Shown: positions 52,851 through 63,819 of the stretch, piece after piece
Numbering within the stretch: the stretch's first letter is position 1
How the letters are laid out: each line of letters starts with the position of its first letter
Source of the DNA: Serripes groenlandicus
Lineage: Eukaryota > Mollusca > Bivalvia > Cardiida > Cardiidae
Length of the DNA: 64,000 nt
Assembly (NCBI GenBank): GCA_031761405.1
Contig: JASEVX010000010.1
Location: forward strand, 35,130,753 to 35,194,752
Direction of reading: 5' to 3'
Notes under the pieces: model-generated
Database searches by the model: none
Told to the model about the DNA's origin: nothing
Seen by the model: the letters and a program-made list of their open reading frames with translations, nothing else
Translations under genes and position numbers: made by a program

Positions 52851-53761
52851 GTGCCATATTTAAGGCATTGGTGGATGGATTTGATTAAAACTGTATGGAA
52901 ATGTTAACCTACATATTGAAAGGCTAGACGGCAAGTGAAACAAAGATTGCTTTAAAACACAAAGAGTTATGTCCCCTTAGACTTATATTGTGTATGTACT
53001 GGACATCATTTAAATTACTAGTTATCTACCTTAAATAAACTGTGTTCGTCTCAAATTCCTTATGGAAACTGTAGAGAACATATTTTATATCAAATCTGTA
53101 TCTTTATGAATATTTATCGTCATCAAATCTAGGTCAATCTATAAACGCGATTACATGTATGTGGAGTCAGAAACTAGATCACAAGGTCAAGTTTCAAAAG
53201 ACTCTGAACACTTCAGAGGTTCAATGTATGTTCAAATATTCATTGAAATTCATAAGAACATTAATTTCCATCAAATTCAGTTCTTGTTCAAACATTTGTC
53301 ATGTTGGATCGAAAAAAAAGTCGCACATAGTCCAACAGACCCACTATATTTCCGTAGTGGGTCAGTAACACACCCAATAATGTATTTATTTCGTCGACTA
53401 CTTTAAACTGAACTATACTGTAACTTGTTGATATTTGTTGGTAGCATAATATGACGTCATGAGTAAAAGATCTATCAATATTGATTAAAGAATTGGAATA
53501 GATATATTATTTTAAAAAATACACCCGTTCAACATGAACATATTTATTTCAATTCATTTCATTTCTTTCTGGTAACTGGTAACATTTGAGAGCCACTTTA
53601 CGAAAACCAACCTTTGAACTGACTTTTTTTACTTTACTCACCCCCTATGGAATTTACTCAACCCCTATAGAAATATATATTTCTGCACGTGACACGCTTT
53701 AAACAATGAAATTGCTAGAATTTCGTGTGAGGCGAAATAATATATAATAATTTGTGCACAC

Positions 53762-54300
53762 ACTATACTAAAGTATGCACATTATGTAAAAACGTATGGA
53801 CATAATGTAATACAGTATGGACATAATGTAATAAAGTATGGACATAATGTAATAAAGTATGGACATAATGTAATAAAATAAACACAGCGCACAATAAAGT
53901 ATCTACATAATATAAAGATGTATCCACATAATATAAAGATGTATCTATATAATGTAATGATGTGCCTACATAATGTAAAGATGTATCTACATAATATAAA
54001 GATGTATCTACATAATATAAAGATGTATCTACATAATATAAAGATGTATCCACATCATATAAAGATGTATCTACATAATGTAAAGATGTATCCACATAAT
54101 ATAATAAAGTATTGACATAATATAATAGAGTATGGACATAATATAATAAAGCAAGCACATGATATAAAGATGTATCTACATAAAATAAAGATGTATCTAC
54201 ATAATATAAAGATGTATCTACATAATGTAAAGATGTACCGACATAATGTAAAGATGTATCTACATAATGTAAATATGTACCGACATAATATAATAAAAAC
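53762..54300. repeat. 21-bp minisatellite, right arm
   Basis: It has the same unit as the left arm in reverse orientation (GTATCTACATAATATAAAGAT). The innermost part changes to GTATGGACATAATGTAATAAA variants that match CCATACTTTATTATATTATG in the left arm. Confidence 0.88.
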
Positions 54301-54763
54301 TGTCAGAATATAAGTACAAAACCACAACACATAACCATATACTGACATAATATAAATATGTTTGCACAACATGTAAAGATCGTTGTACATAATGTAATAA
54401 CAAACAAACATAATAATGGAGTTTCATCACTTCTAAAGACAGTGCCGGCGTTCCATAATAAACGTCACTGACCAGATTTAACTACATTTGTAGTCAGCGT
54501 ATTGTATCATTGAGCATAGCTACTTCATCTGCGAAAAATAGTTAGAACAATTATGTAAAGTCTGGAAATTACTGAACTGTTTTCAGTCCGGACCCTTACA
54601 CGAGACTGCAAAGTTCGTTTGTGGAAAAAAGGGTTGTAAGCAACAGCCTGGTTTCAAACCAACTGTGCAGTCAAGAATCACTTTCAAGCACATGTTACTG
54701 CAACGAAAAAATCAATAATTCATAGTTGAGAGAGATATACGACAAAACGGACGTTCTGCGATT

Positions 54764-54919
54764 ATGTTGAGTTTAAAGAAAAAAGGGCTTAATTTAGCAA
54801 AATTTGTAATAAGTGCTTTTATCATATGGACTGTTTACGAACACTTTAATATGGGTAACCGTAATCGTGTGGAATCTCAAGGAGCTATAAAGTACACTGA
54901 TATGGAGTCTAACGCGCAG
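54764..54919 (+). CDS. Type II membrane-anchor exon of a sulfotransferase-like gene
   Basis: It starts MLSLKKKGLNL and has one hydrophobic segment (AKFVISAFIIWTVYEHF) after a basic N-terminus, the plan of Golgi type II transferases. It ends CAG/GTGTGT after 52 complete codons. In phase 0 this joins the exon at 56680, which begins with the sulfotransferase sequence. The ATG is the first in frame, but no upstream promoter element was recognised. Confidence 0.5.
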
Positions 54920-55074
54920 GTGTGTATACGTATTCGTGTAATTATCCTTATATATCATAGATCTGGCTTGTGAAACGTAATTCTAAGATCACGGAGATAT
55001 CGTAGAGTATGAATAGATGAACAACGTTTTAAACGAAAACCGACCCTTGAGATTCACGGCAAGCGAGAATCCGT

Positions 55075-55270
55075 TCACGTTTCTGACGCCTCTGCAGCAG
55101 ACGGCTTTTTGAAAACATTGTGACAAAAGAAAAAATTGCTCAAAACGAGCAATTTCTCCTTTTGCCACAATGTTTTCAAATTTTAGTCATAGGTTATCCA
55201 TTAAATTATAGAGATTTTCCATTTTTGACAAAATATGTTCAAAGTCGTCTGCTGTAGATTTGTAGGGTCA
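55075..55270. mobile_element. MITE family A copy (sulfotransferase intron)
   Basis: CCTCTGCAGCAGACGGCTTTT, GAAAACATTGTGACAAAAG, AATTGCTCAAAACGAGCAATT, CCACAATGTTTTC and GTCGTCTGCTGTAGATTTG are in order. The outer TTAACCC ends have decayed. Confidence 0.65.
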
Positions 55271-55800
55271 AGCCGGATGTGACATAACCAGTATTTCACA
55301 GTTAGCGAATTGAAACAGCAATGTATTTAGCCGCTAATATCGTTCGCGAGTATTATATACCAAGATCAGCCGGTACATACGTGCAGCTATCTCGGTCTTC
55401 TTTCTTCGCTATTCATGTATCAATATGGTACTCCATGTTTTTGTTAGAGCTTATTACAAATCATGGGTGTTGATAATTAATTGATAATGAATCAAGAGGG
55501 CGGGATAAGGGATTAAACCTGACTGTACAGAGGTGCATTTTGATCGCAACTGACGCAATCTCAAATTCTTCAAAGGACGGTTTTCTTTGTCTACGTTCGT
55601 GTAATGTTTCCATCAGTATAGAATTGCACGCACTTCTTGGTAAGGTTCTTGAACACATGCATTCTCTTTGTTGGCTCAGGCGGTCTCTTGTTCGCTTTTT
55701 TACCGCAGAGTCTACATCTTTTCTCTAGAGACTGTTAATCGGTATTGACATTCTCATACGTATTCGATATACACCCTGTTCGATTAGGAAGCTGCTTATT

Positions 55801-56281
55801 CAGTGTGTGTTTACCACGTGACTTTGACGTCACAAATGCTACGGTGGACAGAAATATTTTTCTTCGGTTTGGAAGTAAAAACAAAGGTAACATTTCTTCA
55901 TCATTTTTAATGAAACATGGCGCAGTCTACGCCGCTTATAGAGCCCTATCTCCGGGTTTTCAACGGAGATTGATAAGTTGTTTAGTTTCTTTAAACACTT
56001 CGATGAACCTTTTCTACAAATTTATTAATATCGCCGAGCATTATCAAAACTTGATTTTGAGAACAGGTTCGTCGAAGCGTTTGAAAAAAACTAGACCACC
56101 AATCAAACTCCTGTAAAAAACGGAGATAGGACATTGTAAGCGGCGTAGACTGTGCTATGTTTCATTAAAAAGGGTGAAGAAATAAAAAAGTTACCATTGT
56201 TTTTACATTCTTATCAAGAGCAATTATTGCTGTCTGACCATGCAAGTATGACGTCAAAAGTCATGTGGTATACACACACTG
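55801..56281. mobile_element. 481-bp foldback MITE with 5-bp target duplication
   Basis: CAGTGTGTGTTTACCACGTG opens and CATGTGGTATACACACACTG closes. The arms extend over 150 bases each, with TGACGTCAC / TGACGTCA, TTTAATGAAACATGGC and GTAAGCGGCGTAGACTGTGC all mirrored. TTATT flanks both sides (55796-55800 and 56282-56286). A 123-codon frame over the left arm and loop is not a gene. Confidence 0.82.
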
Positions 56282-56679
56282 TTATTTTTATTTTTATTTT
56301 CGAATGTAAGCCATGTTATTGAGAACATCAATTAAGCGTTGTCTTGAAAATACACCATAAAGTTAACTGCATTCGCACAAAAAGTTAGACACGGTAATTT
56401 TCGTGCATTTTCGTATAATCCGATATCTCTATTTAATCAAACTCACGAGCATTCACGAACGTATTGTATCTACCGATGTTTCGAGTGGAGTTGACTTAAT
56501 AAGAAATTCATCCGTCAATTAATTTTGACAATACATGAACGAAAACATTAAGGAAAGCTTAAGGGTTGTTGTTTAATTGACTGGTGAGGCTTCACGGCGG
56601 CAACATGTCATTCTATGTATTGATTGTTGCAAAATAACGAAGTTTTGGTTTCCTTTGGCGGGTCTATGTTATAAAACAG

Positions 56680-56867
56680 GTACCATGGACGTATGATGAA
56701 CGTTTCAAGAACCCTTGTTGGTACTGGTCTACATTGCCTTCCCTACTATTTCATCATCAGAGTGGGGAAATGCGGAACTACTGCCATATACGAAAATCTG
56801 ATGCAACATCCCGAATCTATACAACTTGCAGATAAAGAACGACAATTCTTTGTCGGACAAAAACACG
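56680..56867 (+). pseudogene. Carbohydrate sulfotransferase (CHST15-like) exon, frameshifted
   Basis: Golgi sulfotransferases of this group move sulfate from PAPS to a sugar of a glycosaminoglycan (family knowledge). In phase 0 the exon reads VPWTYDERFKNPCWYW; then LHCLPYYFIIRVGKCGTTAIY and a conserved KE motif (DKERQFF) follow in another frame. The frames change between 56719 and 56732, so a deletion or insertion lies there. The PAPS-binding loop KCGTT is present, but the Gly normally two residues before it reads Arg. The exon ends CACG/GTATCA in phase 1, a weak donor. Downstream exons expected for the catalytic domain were not found in the next 7 kb. An unprocessed pseudogene is likely; an assembly error in a working gene is the alternative. 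Confidence 0.6.
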
Positions 56868-56993
56868 GTATCACCGTTTTTCAAATTTCTATTTGATGTA
56901 TATGTTCGTACTGGTCTTGAAAGAGAGAGCGAGAAAAAAATACTGCAAAATGCAATTTAGATCAAAGGCGATATAGAACTATTTTGTGTACTG

Positions 56994-57130
56994 TTCCTAC
57001 GCAAGCCCACGATGTTTATGTGCGCATACGAGCGGTGTTCGAGCACCAACCTGAGCGGAATTATTACAAGGTGCGGTAAATAATGATTCATCGCGGTTAG
57101 TGCCGGGATGGGTGACCCTCGATGGCTTAA
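56994..57130 (+). repeat. 5S-rRNA-like fragment
   Basis: CGGTTAGTGCCGGGATGGGTGACC (split here as CGGTTAGTGCCGG and GATGGGTGACC, 57094-57117) is close to the C-box region of 5S rRNA. The bases upstream fit 5S RNA only loosely. A 5S-derived SINE remnant or 5S pseudogene is possible. Confidence 0.35.
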
Positions 57131-57544
57131 CGCCGGTACACGTTACAAATGGTTGCAGCGTTAGGTGTTATTAAAAAACTATGGTTTTAATTTACATTTT
57201 AATTATAAAAAGACTACCCGCATATAAATAGACTGGTTTACTAATCTTAATCTTCCATTGAAAAATCGAACGAGAACCAGTCTAGTGACGAACTGCTACG
57301 GAAATATCCGGGAGCTGACGATTAACACGGCGCATGCGCAAGCCCATTGCACAGCTTTTTCACAACCAATATATGTACTGGTGCAAAATATATGGAGTTA
57401 AGTGTCAAAAACGTTGTGTTTTACATAAAAAGAGACAAAAACTTCCTGCGTTTTATCTACAGTATGATATATCGGGTTTATTTCCTGAAAATAAAACAAT
57501 ACAACTATAATTATTGTGAAGAAAAGCGCATTTAAGAAGAGAAC

Positions 57545-57638
57545 AGAGAACTTTGTGACAAAAAAGGAAAATGATCATTATAAGCAATGTCTCCGTTTGG
57601 CACACTGGTTCCAAAAGTTGTCTGCTCAACTATTTCTT
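57545..57638. mobile_element. MITE family A, core fragment
   Basis: TTGTGACAAAAAAGGAAAATG, ATAAGCAATGTCTCCG and AAAAGTTGTCTGCTCAAC are the core of a family A element without its termini. Confidence 0.45.
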
Positions 57639-57849
57639 TTAACACTTTCCCTCATACGACAGTTATGCAGCAGACGACTTTAAACATATTTTGTCAAAAA
57701 AAAAAAAATCTCTACAATTGAATGGAATCTATGACTAAAAGTGGAAAACATTGTGGCAAAAAGAGCAATTTATTCTTTGGTCACTATGTTTTCAATAAGC
57801 CGTCTGCTGCAGCGGCGTCAGAAAGAGTATATATGAGGCAAAGGGTTAA
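57639..57849. mobile_element. MITE family A copy
   Basis: TTAACACTTTCCCTCATACG opens and ATGAGGCAAAGGGTTAA closes; TTAA is on both sides. Confidence 0.7.
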
Positions 57850-58084
57850 ATGGAGTGAACACTGTGTTTCAAATGCTACTTTGATTCCCTGAACAGTGTG
57901 TTTGAGTAATATCAGAATAGACTTCTCGTTCAGCATTTTGTCATGGAAATATATGGTATAAAGACGATGTTAACGCCAGATGAGCAGACATTGCTATCTA
58001 TGATTTTGTTTACACGTTTTGCATGTTTTGTATGGTAATGCAAACTATTTTAACGGAGATAAAAATCAGACTTTTGATTCTGTC
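57850..58084. other. No gene seen
   Basis: Short AT-rich spacer between two family A copies. Confidence 0.4.
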
Positions 58085-58317
58085 TTAACCCATTCCCTCA
58101 TACGACAATTCTGCAGCAGACGACTTTGAACATATTTTGTCAAAAAATAGAAAATTTCTATAATTGAGTGGATAACATATGACTAAAAGGGGAAAACATT
58201 GTGGCAAAATGAGAAATTGCTCGTTTTGAGCAATTACTTCTAATGTCATTATGTTTTCAAAAAGCCGTCTGCGGCAGAGGCGTCGTCAGAAAGCTTCTAT
58301 ATGAGGGAAAGGGTTAG
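58085..58317. mobile_element. MITE family A copy
   Basis: TTAACCCATTCCCTCATACG opens and ATGAGGGAAAGGGTTAG closes. The core AAATTGCTCGTTTTGAGCAAT is perfect. Confidence 0.72.
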
Positions 58318-58829
58318 TTGTGTCGCCTGTCTGTAAGGCATGCATACACTAAGTGTTCACATCTCTGACGAATGCACATTTCTCTCTGCTCTTCTCTTTG
58401 TCCGCCTGTCTGTCCATCCGTTCGCTTGTCTGTGCATTTATTGGTTATAAGTTTGTTACTATTGACTGAATCTATCCAAATTTACAACACTGATTCTTAG
58501 TGATCGGGCAAATATAACTATACCAGGAACATTACACTTTCCTGGTGTAATTATCTCCGTTTCAAAATGTTGTCAGCCCTTTTCTCACTTATTTTTCGAG
58601 GTACTAACTTTAAAATGGGTATTTTTGTTAGCTATCTATGTTTTAATTTTTTTGTAAGGCGAACTCTTACATATTCTCCAATGTATCAATTTGGTATGGA
58701 GCCTTCGACTTAATATGTAAAATTACTGAGAACGGAAGTTATAAATTGAAAATTTCACTGAACAATATAGGGGAACATTAGTGCGCAAGAAAGTGTTTAA
58801 AATGCAAACTTCTCATAAACTACTGAAAA
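58318..58829. other. No gene seen
   Basis: A (GTCY)n-like CTGTCTGTCCATCCGTTCGC run occurs at 58400. Otherwise unremarkable. Confidence 0.4.
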
Positions 58830-61085
58830 TCAATTCCGTCGTTATTGTCAACATTGTCTTCGCCGTCCAGTGTGACTTCCTCGGCATTTCGACAACTTCT
58901 GCAGTCTGTAAAGGCAATTACACTTTTAAGGCCATAATTGATCAAATTGCAAATATTATAACTACATGGATATCAGCCAGAAACTTTGCATTTACATCTT
59001 ATACACGTCAGTTAGTTCTCTGGAGCTGCATTCAATTCTGTCAATATCGGTGTAAGTCTGGTATCAGCAAGTTTTCAGCCTAATGCGTCGATTGTAGGTA
59101 ATTTATTTTGAGCTTTAACCCTCGTGTGACTTGCAAATGAACTCCCAAACTGTGAAGTATGCTGCTCTTTTTATAGGTGGAAGCTTCTGTTGAAAAATGG
59201 ATGTTTTGCGTGTCGACACTAACGCCATTACTTAAGCGTAACGTAGACTGTTCAAAGAATTGTCGGCTTTCCGGCCATATAAAACAACATATAACCGAGT
59301 ATTTGTTTTGAAAATCTGTTAAGATGTTGCCTCAGGATCAGTCATCAATAAATACATTTCTTGCAATATTTCTGACTTTTTTTTTTATCTTTTTCAAAAG
59401 ACTGGTTTTGCCATGCCACATGTTGCAAATGTTGCAATCACTCCACGTAAGGATGAACAGGATATTAGTTGTAACTAGTTTTCCAGCATTTTTTAAAAAG
59501 ATCTTCAAATTGCAAACAGCTGCAAACCTTCCTTTGACCTTTCGGTCTCTGAGTGGAAGTATATATTAGCCATATTCAGATTCCACTAGTTCAGCAAGGG
59601 AATATTATAAATGTATATGAGTACTCCATTTACTTCTCGTTATTGTCTTACAAATTCCACTGGTCAGGAAACAAATGATTTGAGTGGATTTGCACTTTCT
59701 GTTTATAAACCTGGATTCCTGGATACAGATGATCCAAAGACCGAACTTGACCATTTCTTCAAATAGATGCTTCTACGACGTTCATATTGGCAAGCTTCTT
59801 CTGGCGTTGTGCACCGACCTGCTCCGCAGTTTACTCAATCACCATCAGTTCCCGTTTAACCAGTAAACAAAAACCGTGTTCTTGGTTCATTCAAATAAAA
59901 CGGTTCATGTCGGACAAGCCAGATTTGAATAGTTTGCAGGTCAGTTAAGTTCCGGTTGATACTTGAAGTTCCGAGCTATATGTTTTGTTCACTGATTGTG
60001 TGCTTGCATTATTTGTTATGGATGCCATAGCATCATGAACCCCGGCACACTTGTGCATGCTGTATATCCACTGAAGGCAAACATTCTCCGTCACGCCCCG
60101 TCCCTTAGTAAGTCCTGTTCAATTGTAAGGTCCGTCCATATTCCTGCTCCGAAGCGAATGCTTCTTAGAACTATATACATCTTTGTTTTTGAAAGCATTG
60201 ACACAACCAGGGATAGTTATGCTATAAGTTGCAGGTTTAATATCAAATCTCAATATTTCCAATCCTATCAGAGCAAATGAAAAGCTTCAATGTTGCCACA
60301 AATTCAATTTACTGCAACAACAATTTGGGGTTGGTGACCTATCAGCAAGCAATTCTCTATAATTAGGGTTAGCATTCTTCTAACGTTTTAAGTTCTTTGT
60401 ATTATGAAACGCTAGCAACTAGTATACATTTGTCTGTAGTTTCGTCATATAAGTAGTGTATCTGTTCCACTTATGCATCATTCGGATTTGGTAATTCTAC
60501 CTCGCCATCGACCAACTAGTCTCGGGAATTCTCTGTATCTTTACTTTGGACACTTGTATGGGTAGCTTCCTTTATTTCTCCAACAGAATACATTGCTTAT
60601 TCTGGGCATATATATTTATTTCTTAGAGGCATTTCAATCTTCATATCACTTGACAAATATTGGTCAATCCCATTCCCCTTTTTAGAAGTATCCATCGGAA
60701 CCGCATTAGTGTCAATACCTGTAAAAGTACCATTTCTACTTAATCTACAAAACTGAAATCAACTTATTGACTAACCCAATGCTCTTGAAACAACCTGTCC
60801 TGAAATCATATTAGCAATTGCATATGTTCCGTACACAGTTTTTAATGCTTCCTCTGATCCGGAGCCCTCTATCAGGGAATCAATACTCATTGGTACAAAA
60901 TATCTTACCATTGTGTGAAAGTCACCATGTCTGCAAACTATATCCATTGATTTTGCATGGATTATTTCCATGGACTTGAGCCACAATGGTTGATCGAATG
61001 TGATGCATGAGGTTGGAATATCCAATTGCTCAACTTGACTTTGAACACGATATATTTGTTCTGTTTGTGTATAGGTCAGGTTCAC
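58830..61085 (-). pseudogene. Decayed copy of an uncharacterised mollusc-expanded protein family
   Basis: On the minus strand, recognisable blocks come in the order of the family as I remember it. 61085-60771 is open: DIPTSCITFDQPLWLKSMEI, VCRHGDFHTMVRYF and MISGQVVSRALG. About 60180 gives VLRSIRFGAGIWTDLTIEQ, and 60100 in another frame gives KGRGVTENVCLQWIYSMHKC. About 59090-58840 gives the Cys-rich and acidic tail (RCKCKVSG, FTDCRSCRNAEE, LDGEDNVDNNDG). Frame changes and stops separate the blocks, so it is non-functional. The function of the family is unknown to me. Plus-strand frames in this interval are shadows. Confidence 0.6.
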
Positions 61086-62050
61086 ATATCAATATTAAAT
61101 AGGAGTTTACACGATATATTTGCCCTGTTTGTTTAAAGGTCATGTTCACATCTCAATATTAAATAGGAGTTTACACGATATATTTGTTCTGTTTGTTTAA
61201 AGGTCAGATTCACATCTCAATATTAAATAGGAGATTACACGCAATATCTTGTTTTGTTTGTTTAAAGGCCAGGTTCACTTCTCAATATTAAGTAGGAGTT
61301 TACACGCAATATCTTTTTTTGTTTGTTTATAGGTCAGGTTCACATCTCAGTATTTAATAGGAGTTTACAAGATATATTTCTTCTGTTTGTTTAAAGGTCA
61401 GGTTCACATCTCAATATTAAATAGGAGTTTACACGATATATTCGTTCCGTGTGTTTAAAGGTCAGGTTCACATCTCAATATTAAATAGGAGTTAACACGC
61501 TATATTTGCTCTGTGTGTTTAAAGGTCAGGTTCACATCTCAATATTAAATAGGAGTTTACACGATATATGTGTTCTGTTTGTTTAAAGGTCAGGTTCACA
61601 TCTCAATATTAAATAGGAATTTACACGCTATATTTGCTCTGTGTGTTTAAAGGTCAGGTTCACATCTCAATATTAAATTGGAGTTTACACGATATATGTG
61701 TTCTGTTTGTTTAAAGGTCAGGTTCACATCTCAATATCTAATAGGAGTTTACACGATATATTTGTTCTGTTTGTTTACTAGTCAGGTTCACATCTCAATA
61801 TTAAATAGGAGTTTACACGATATATTTGTTCTGTTTGTTTAAAGGTCAGGTTCACATCTCAATATTAAATAGGAGTTTACACGATATATTTGTTCTGTTT
61901 GTTTAAAGGTCAGGTTCACATCTCAATATTAAATAGGAGTTTACACAATATATTTGTTCTGTGTGTTTAATGATTAGGTTCACATCTCAATATTAAATAG
62001 GAGTTTACACGATATATTTGTTCTGTTTGTTTATAGGTCAGGGTCTCATT
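61078..62050. repeat. 64-bp tandem repeat, about 15 copies
   Basis: The unit is GTTCACATCTCAATATTAAA, TAGGAGTTTACACGATATA, TTTGTTCTGTTTGTTTAAAG, GTCAG. The array begins inside the N-terminal side of the decayed gene (minus-strand MNLTYTQTEQIY comes from the first unit), so unit 1 may derive from gene sequence. Variants decay gradually after 62040. Confidence 0.92.
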
Positions 62051-62285
62051 CCAATTTAAAATAGGAGATTACAAGCTATATTTGTTTATAGGTGAAGGTC
62101 AGATCTTATTATAAGATAGGAGATAATGCTCTAAATTTGTTCTGTTTCTTAATAGGTCAAGTTCACACCACATTTTTAAAGATAAACATTTCGCCCCGAA
62201 CCGGTTGTCTTATAGATCTTTTCGCTGCATCTTTTTCATATTGATACATTCTCTTCTATTCTCAAATGTTAAATCCATTTTCTAC
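62051..62285. other. Decayed 64-bp units, then unremarkable
   Basis: GTCAGATCTTATTATAAGATA, GGAGATAATGC looks like two decayed units. Confidence 0.4.
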
Positions 62286-62511
62286 ACTGTCGTTTTCCCA
62301 CATACAACAAACCTTTAGCAAACAACTTTGAAATAATCTTGGCAAAATATGTGAAAACCAATATTTTTGAGAGTTATTATTAAACAATTGAATATATTGT
62401 GATCAAAGCTAAAATTGTTCAAGATGGGCAATTTCACCTTTTACAACAATGTTTTCAAAAGTCGTCTGCTGCAGTGGAGTCAGAAAGCGTCTGTTTGTGG
62501 GAAAGGGTTAA
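62286..62511. mobile_element. MITE family A copy
   Basis: CGTTTTCCCACATACAACAAA opens and GTGGGAAAGGGTTAA closes. The left TTAACCC is lost. Confidence 0.65.
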
Positions 62512-62837
62512 TAATATTTTAGACATACTATATTATTACATGTATGTATTGCTATTTGAACGTCAATTCAAAAGACAGAGAAAGTGTTTGCTGTGCAAAT
62601 GTATGAAGTGAACAAAGCGTAAAACGACTGCCTGATCTTACCTAAATAGACTAAATTATTAAGTAGAAGCGGAGCTCCAAGAAAAACCATCGCCAATTTT
62701 AATGTAAATATAACAAATGTATACAAACATCTGTTGCCAAAGGGAACTGTTTTTATAAAAAATAAATATGAAACTTTCCCTTGCTAATTAGCGACCAGTG
62801 TATATTCTGATACAGTTGCGTGAATGCGAATATTGAT
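62512..62837. other. No gene seen
   Basis: AT-rich spacer. Confidence 0.4.
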
Positions 62838-63048
62838 CACAGATCACACCAGTACTCAACACAAGATACTTTATAAGGAACTGGCTTCTTTTCCATATAG
62901 CCTGTTAGCCAATTGTTGAAAGACGAATGACGCTTGTCACAGTGACTTTTGTCAAACGTCGGACAGAATGTTGGCCAAGCTGGGGTTCGAACTCACAGCC
63001 CCTGGATTGACAAGCCGCATCGCTACTGACTGAGCTACCGGGGCTCGG
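62838..63048 (-). mobile_element. tRNA-derived SINE, 3' part missing
   Basis: The right end is a good head: GGGGTTCGAACTCACAGCCC and GACTGAGCTACCGGGGCTCGG. The body reads to CACACCAGTACTCAACAC and then stops, without the (CAAT)n tail. Confidence 0.78.
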
Positions 63049-63218
63049 CCGATGCATCGATCATGGTAGTTGGTAGTCTCAGTTATTTTTACAAATGATC
63101 AAAATGTAAACACAGGTTCAGCTAAATACATTGGTAAATGTAATATAATGAAGTTTGCTGGCATTTCTGAGGGATATACGTCCATGTCAGCATGTACATC
63201 TGCTCAGTCCTGTCAAAC

Positions 63219-63486
63219 TATGAGCCGTCCCTCGAGAAAACCAACATTATGGCCTCTGCGTAATGTTTCGAAGCATATGAGGCTGCGTAGTCCGCACAAA
63301 CTGATCCGGGCCGACACATTCCGTCTCAGGAGGTTAGACGTATAGAGTAATGATTCCTGAAACAGAAAATCCACAGAGAGCGAAAAGTGTATATCCGGGT
63401 AAGCCTGCGTGGCATGCGTAGGCTAATCTGGGTCGAAACTTTACGCAGAGTCCACAATGTTGGTTTAATCGCGAGACGGCTCATAT
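63219..63486. mobile_element. MITE family D copy
   Basis: ATGAGCCGTCCCTCGAGAAAA opens and AATCGCGAGACGGCTCAT closes. The inner AACATTATGGCCTCTGCG / CGCAGAGTCCACAATGTTGG pair is kept. Confidence 0.76.
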
Positions 63487-63742
63487 CACATCTATACACT
63501 TCACAAACTAAATGGCCACAGGCAACATATTGAGCCCGCTTCAAAGGTTTTCTCATAGAAATAGTGCTCTTCCATGCAATTGCACCACGGACAGACCACG
63601 AGTTGACCTGATAACAGTTAATTAAGGGCATTTTGCGATACCGAAGTAGTTGTAAAATGTCATATTTAGTATAATCCAATATTTTGTTTTTTATTCTTGA
63701 GATACCATATTATTCTGAAGTTTAACATACATCATTTTTTAG

Positions 63743-63819
63743 TATTTTTTGGGGGTGAATATGTGTGCCCAGTAACATGGAAATCCTATGATGCAGGGTT
63801 GAGATGTGGGCCGGACAAG
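63743..63819 (+). CDS. Possible orphan exon, 25 codons
   Basis: ATCATTTTTTAG precedes and AAG/GTAAAG follows, a near-consensus donor. The 77 bases are open in one frame as FFGGEYVCPVTWKSYDAGLR, CGPDK, entering with two leftover bases and leaving in phase 0. I do not recognise the peptide; it does not match what I recall of the sulfotransferase. It may be an exon of a gene that continues beyond the window. Confidence 0.3.

Larger units (their letters stand above)
51869..54455. mobile_element. 2.6-kb inverted-repeat element with minisatellite arms
   Basis: TGGAACGCCGGCACTGTC opens and GACAGTGCCGGCGTTCCA closes, followed inward by GTGATGAAAC / GTTTCATCAC and GGTTTTGTACTTATATTCTG / AGAATATAAGTACAAAACC. 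The next part of each arm is a 21-bp minisatellite in opposite orientation. A TA flanks each end (51867-51868 and 54456-54457), which would fit a TA target. The interior 52455-53760 has no transposase-like frame, so the copy is non-autonomous. Foldback and Galileo-type elements have a similar plan; assignment is inference. Confidence 0.75.

Noticed and set aside
55745..56116. 123-codon frame as an exon of the sulfotransferase
   Set aside because: It covers the left arm and loop of a foldback MITE with a target duplication, and has no sulfotransferase motif.
56693..56896. Start codon at 56693 for the sulfotransferase
   Set aside because: This ATG is in the frame used after the frameshift, but the upstream bases code for family residues in another frame, so it is not a natural start.
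58781..60280. Several + strand frames of 60-100 codons as genes
   Set aside because: They are antisense to recognisable minus-strand blocks of the decayed gene.
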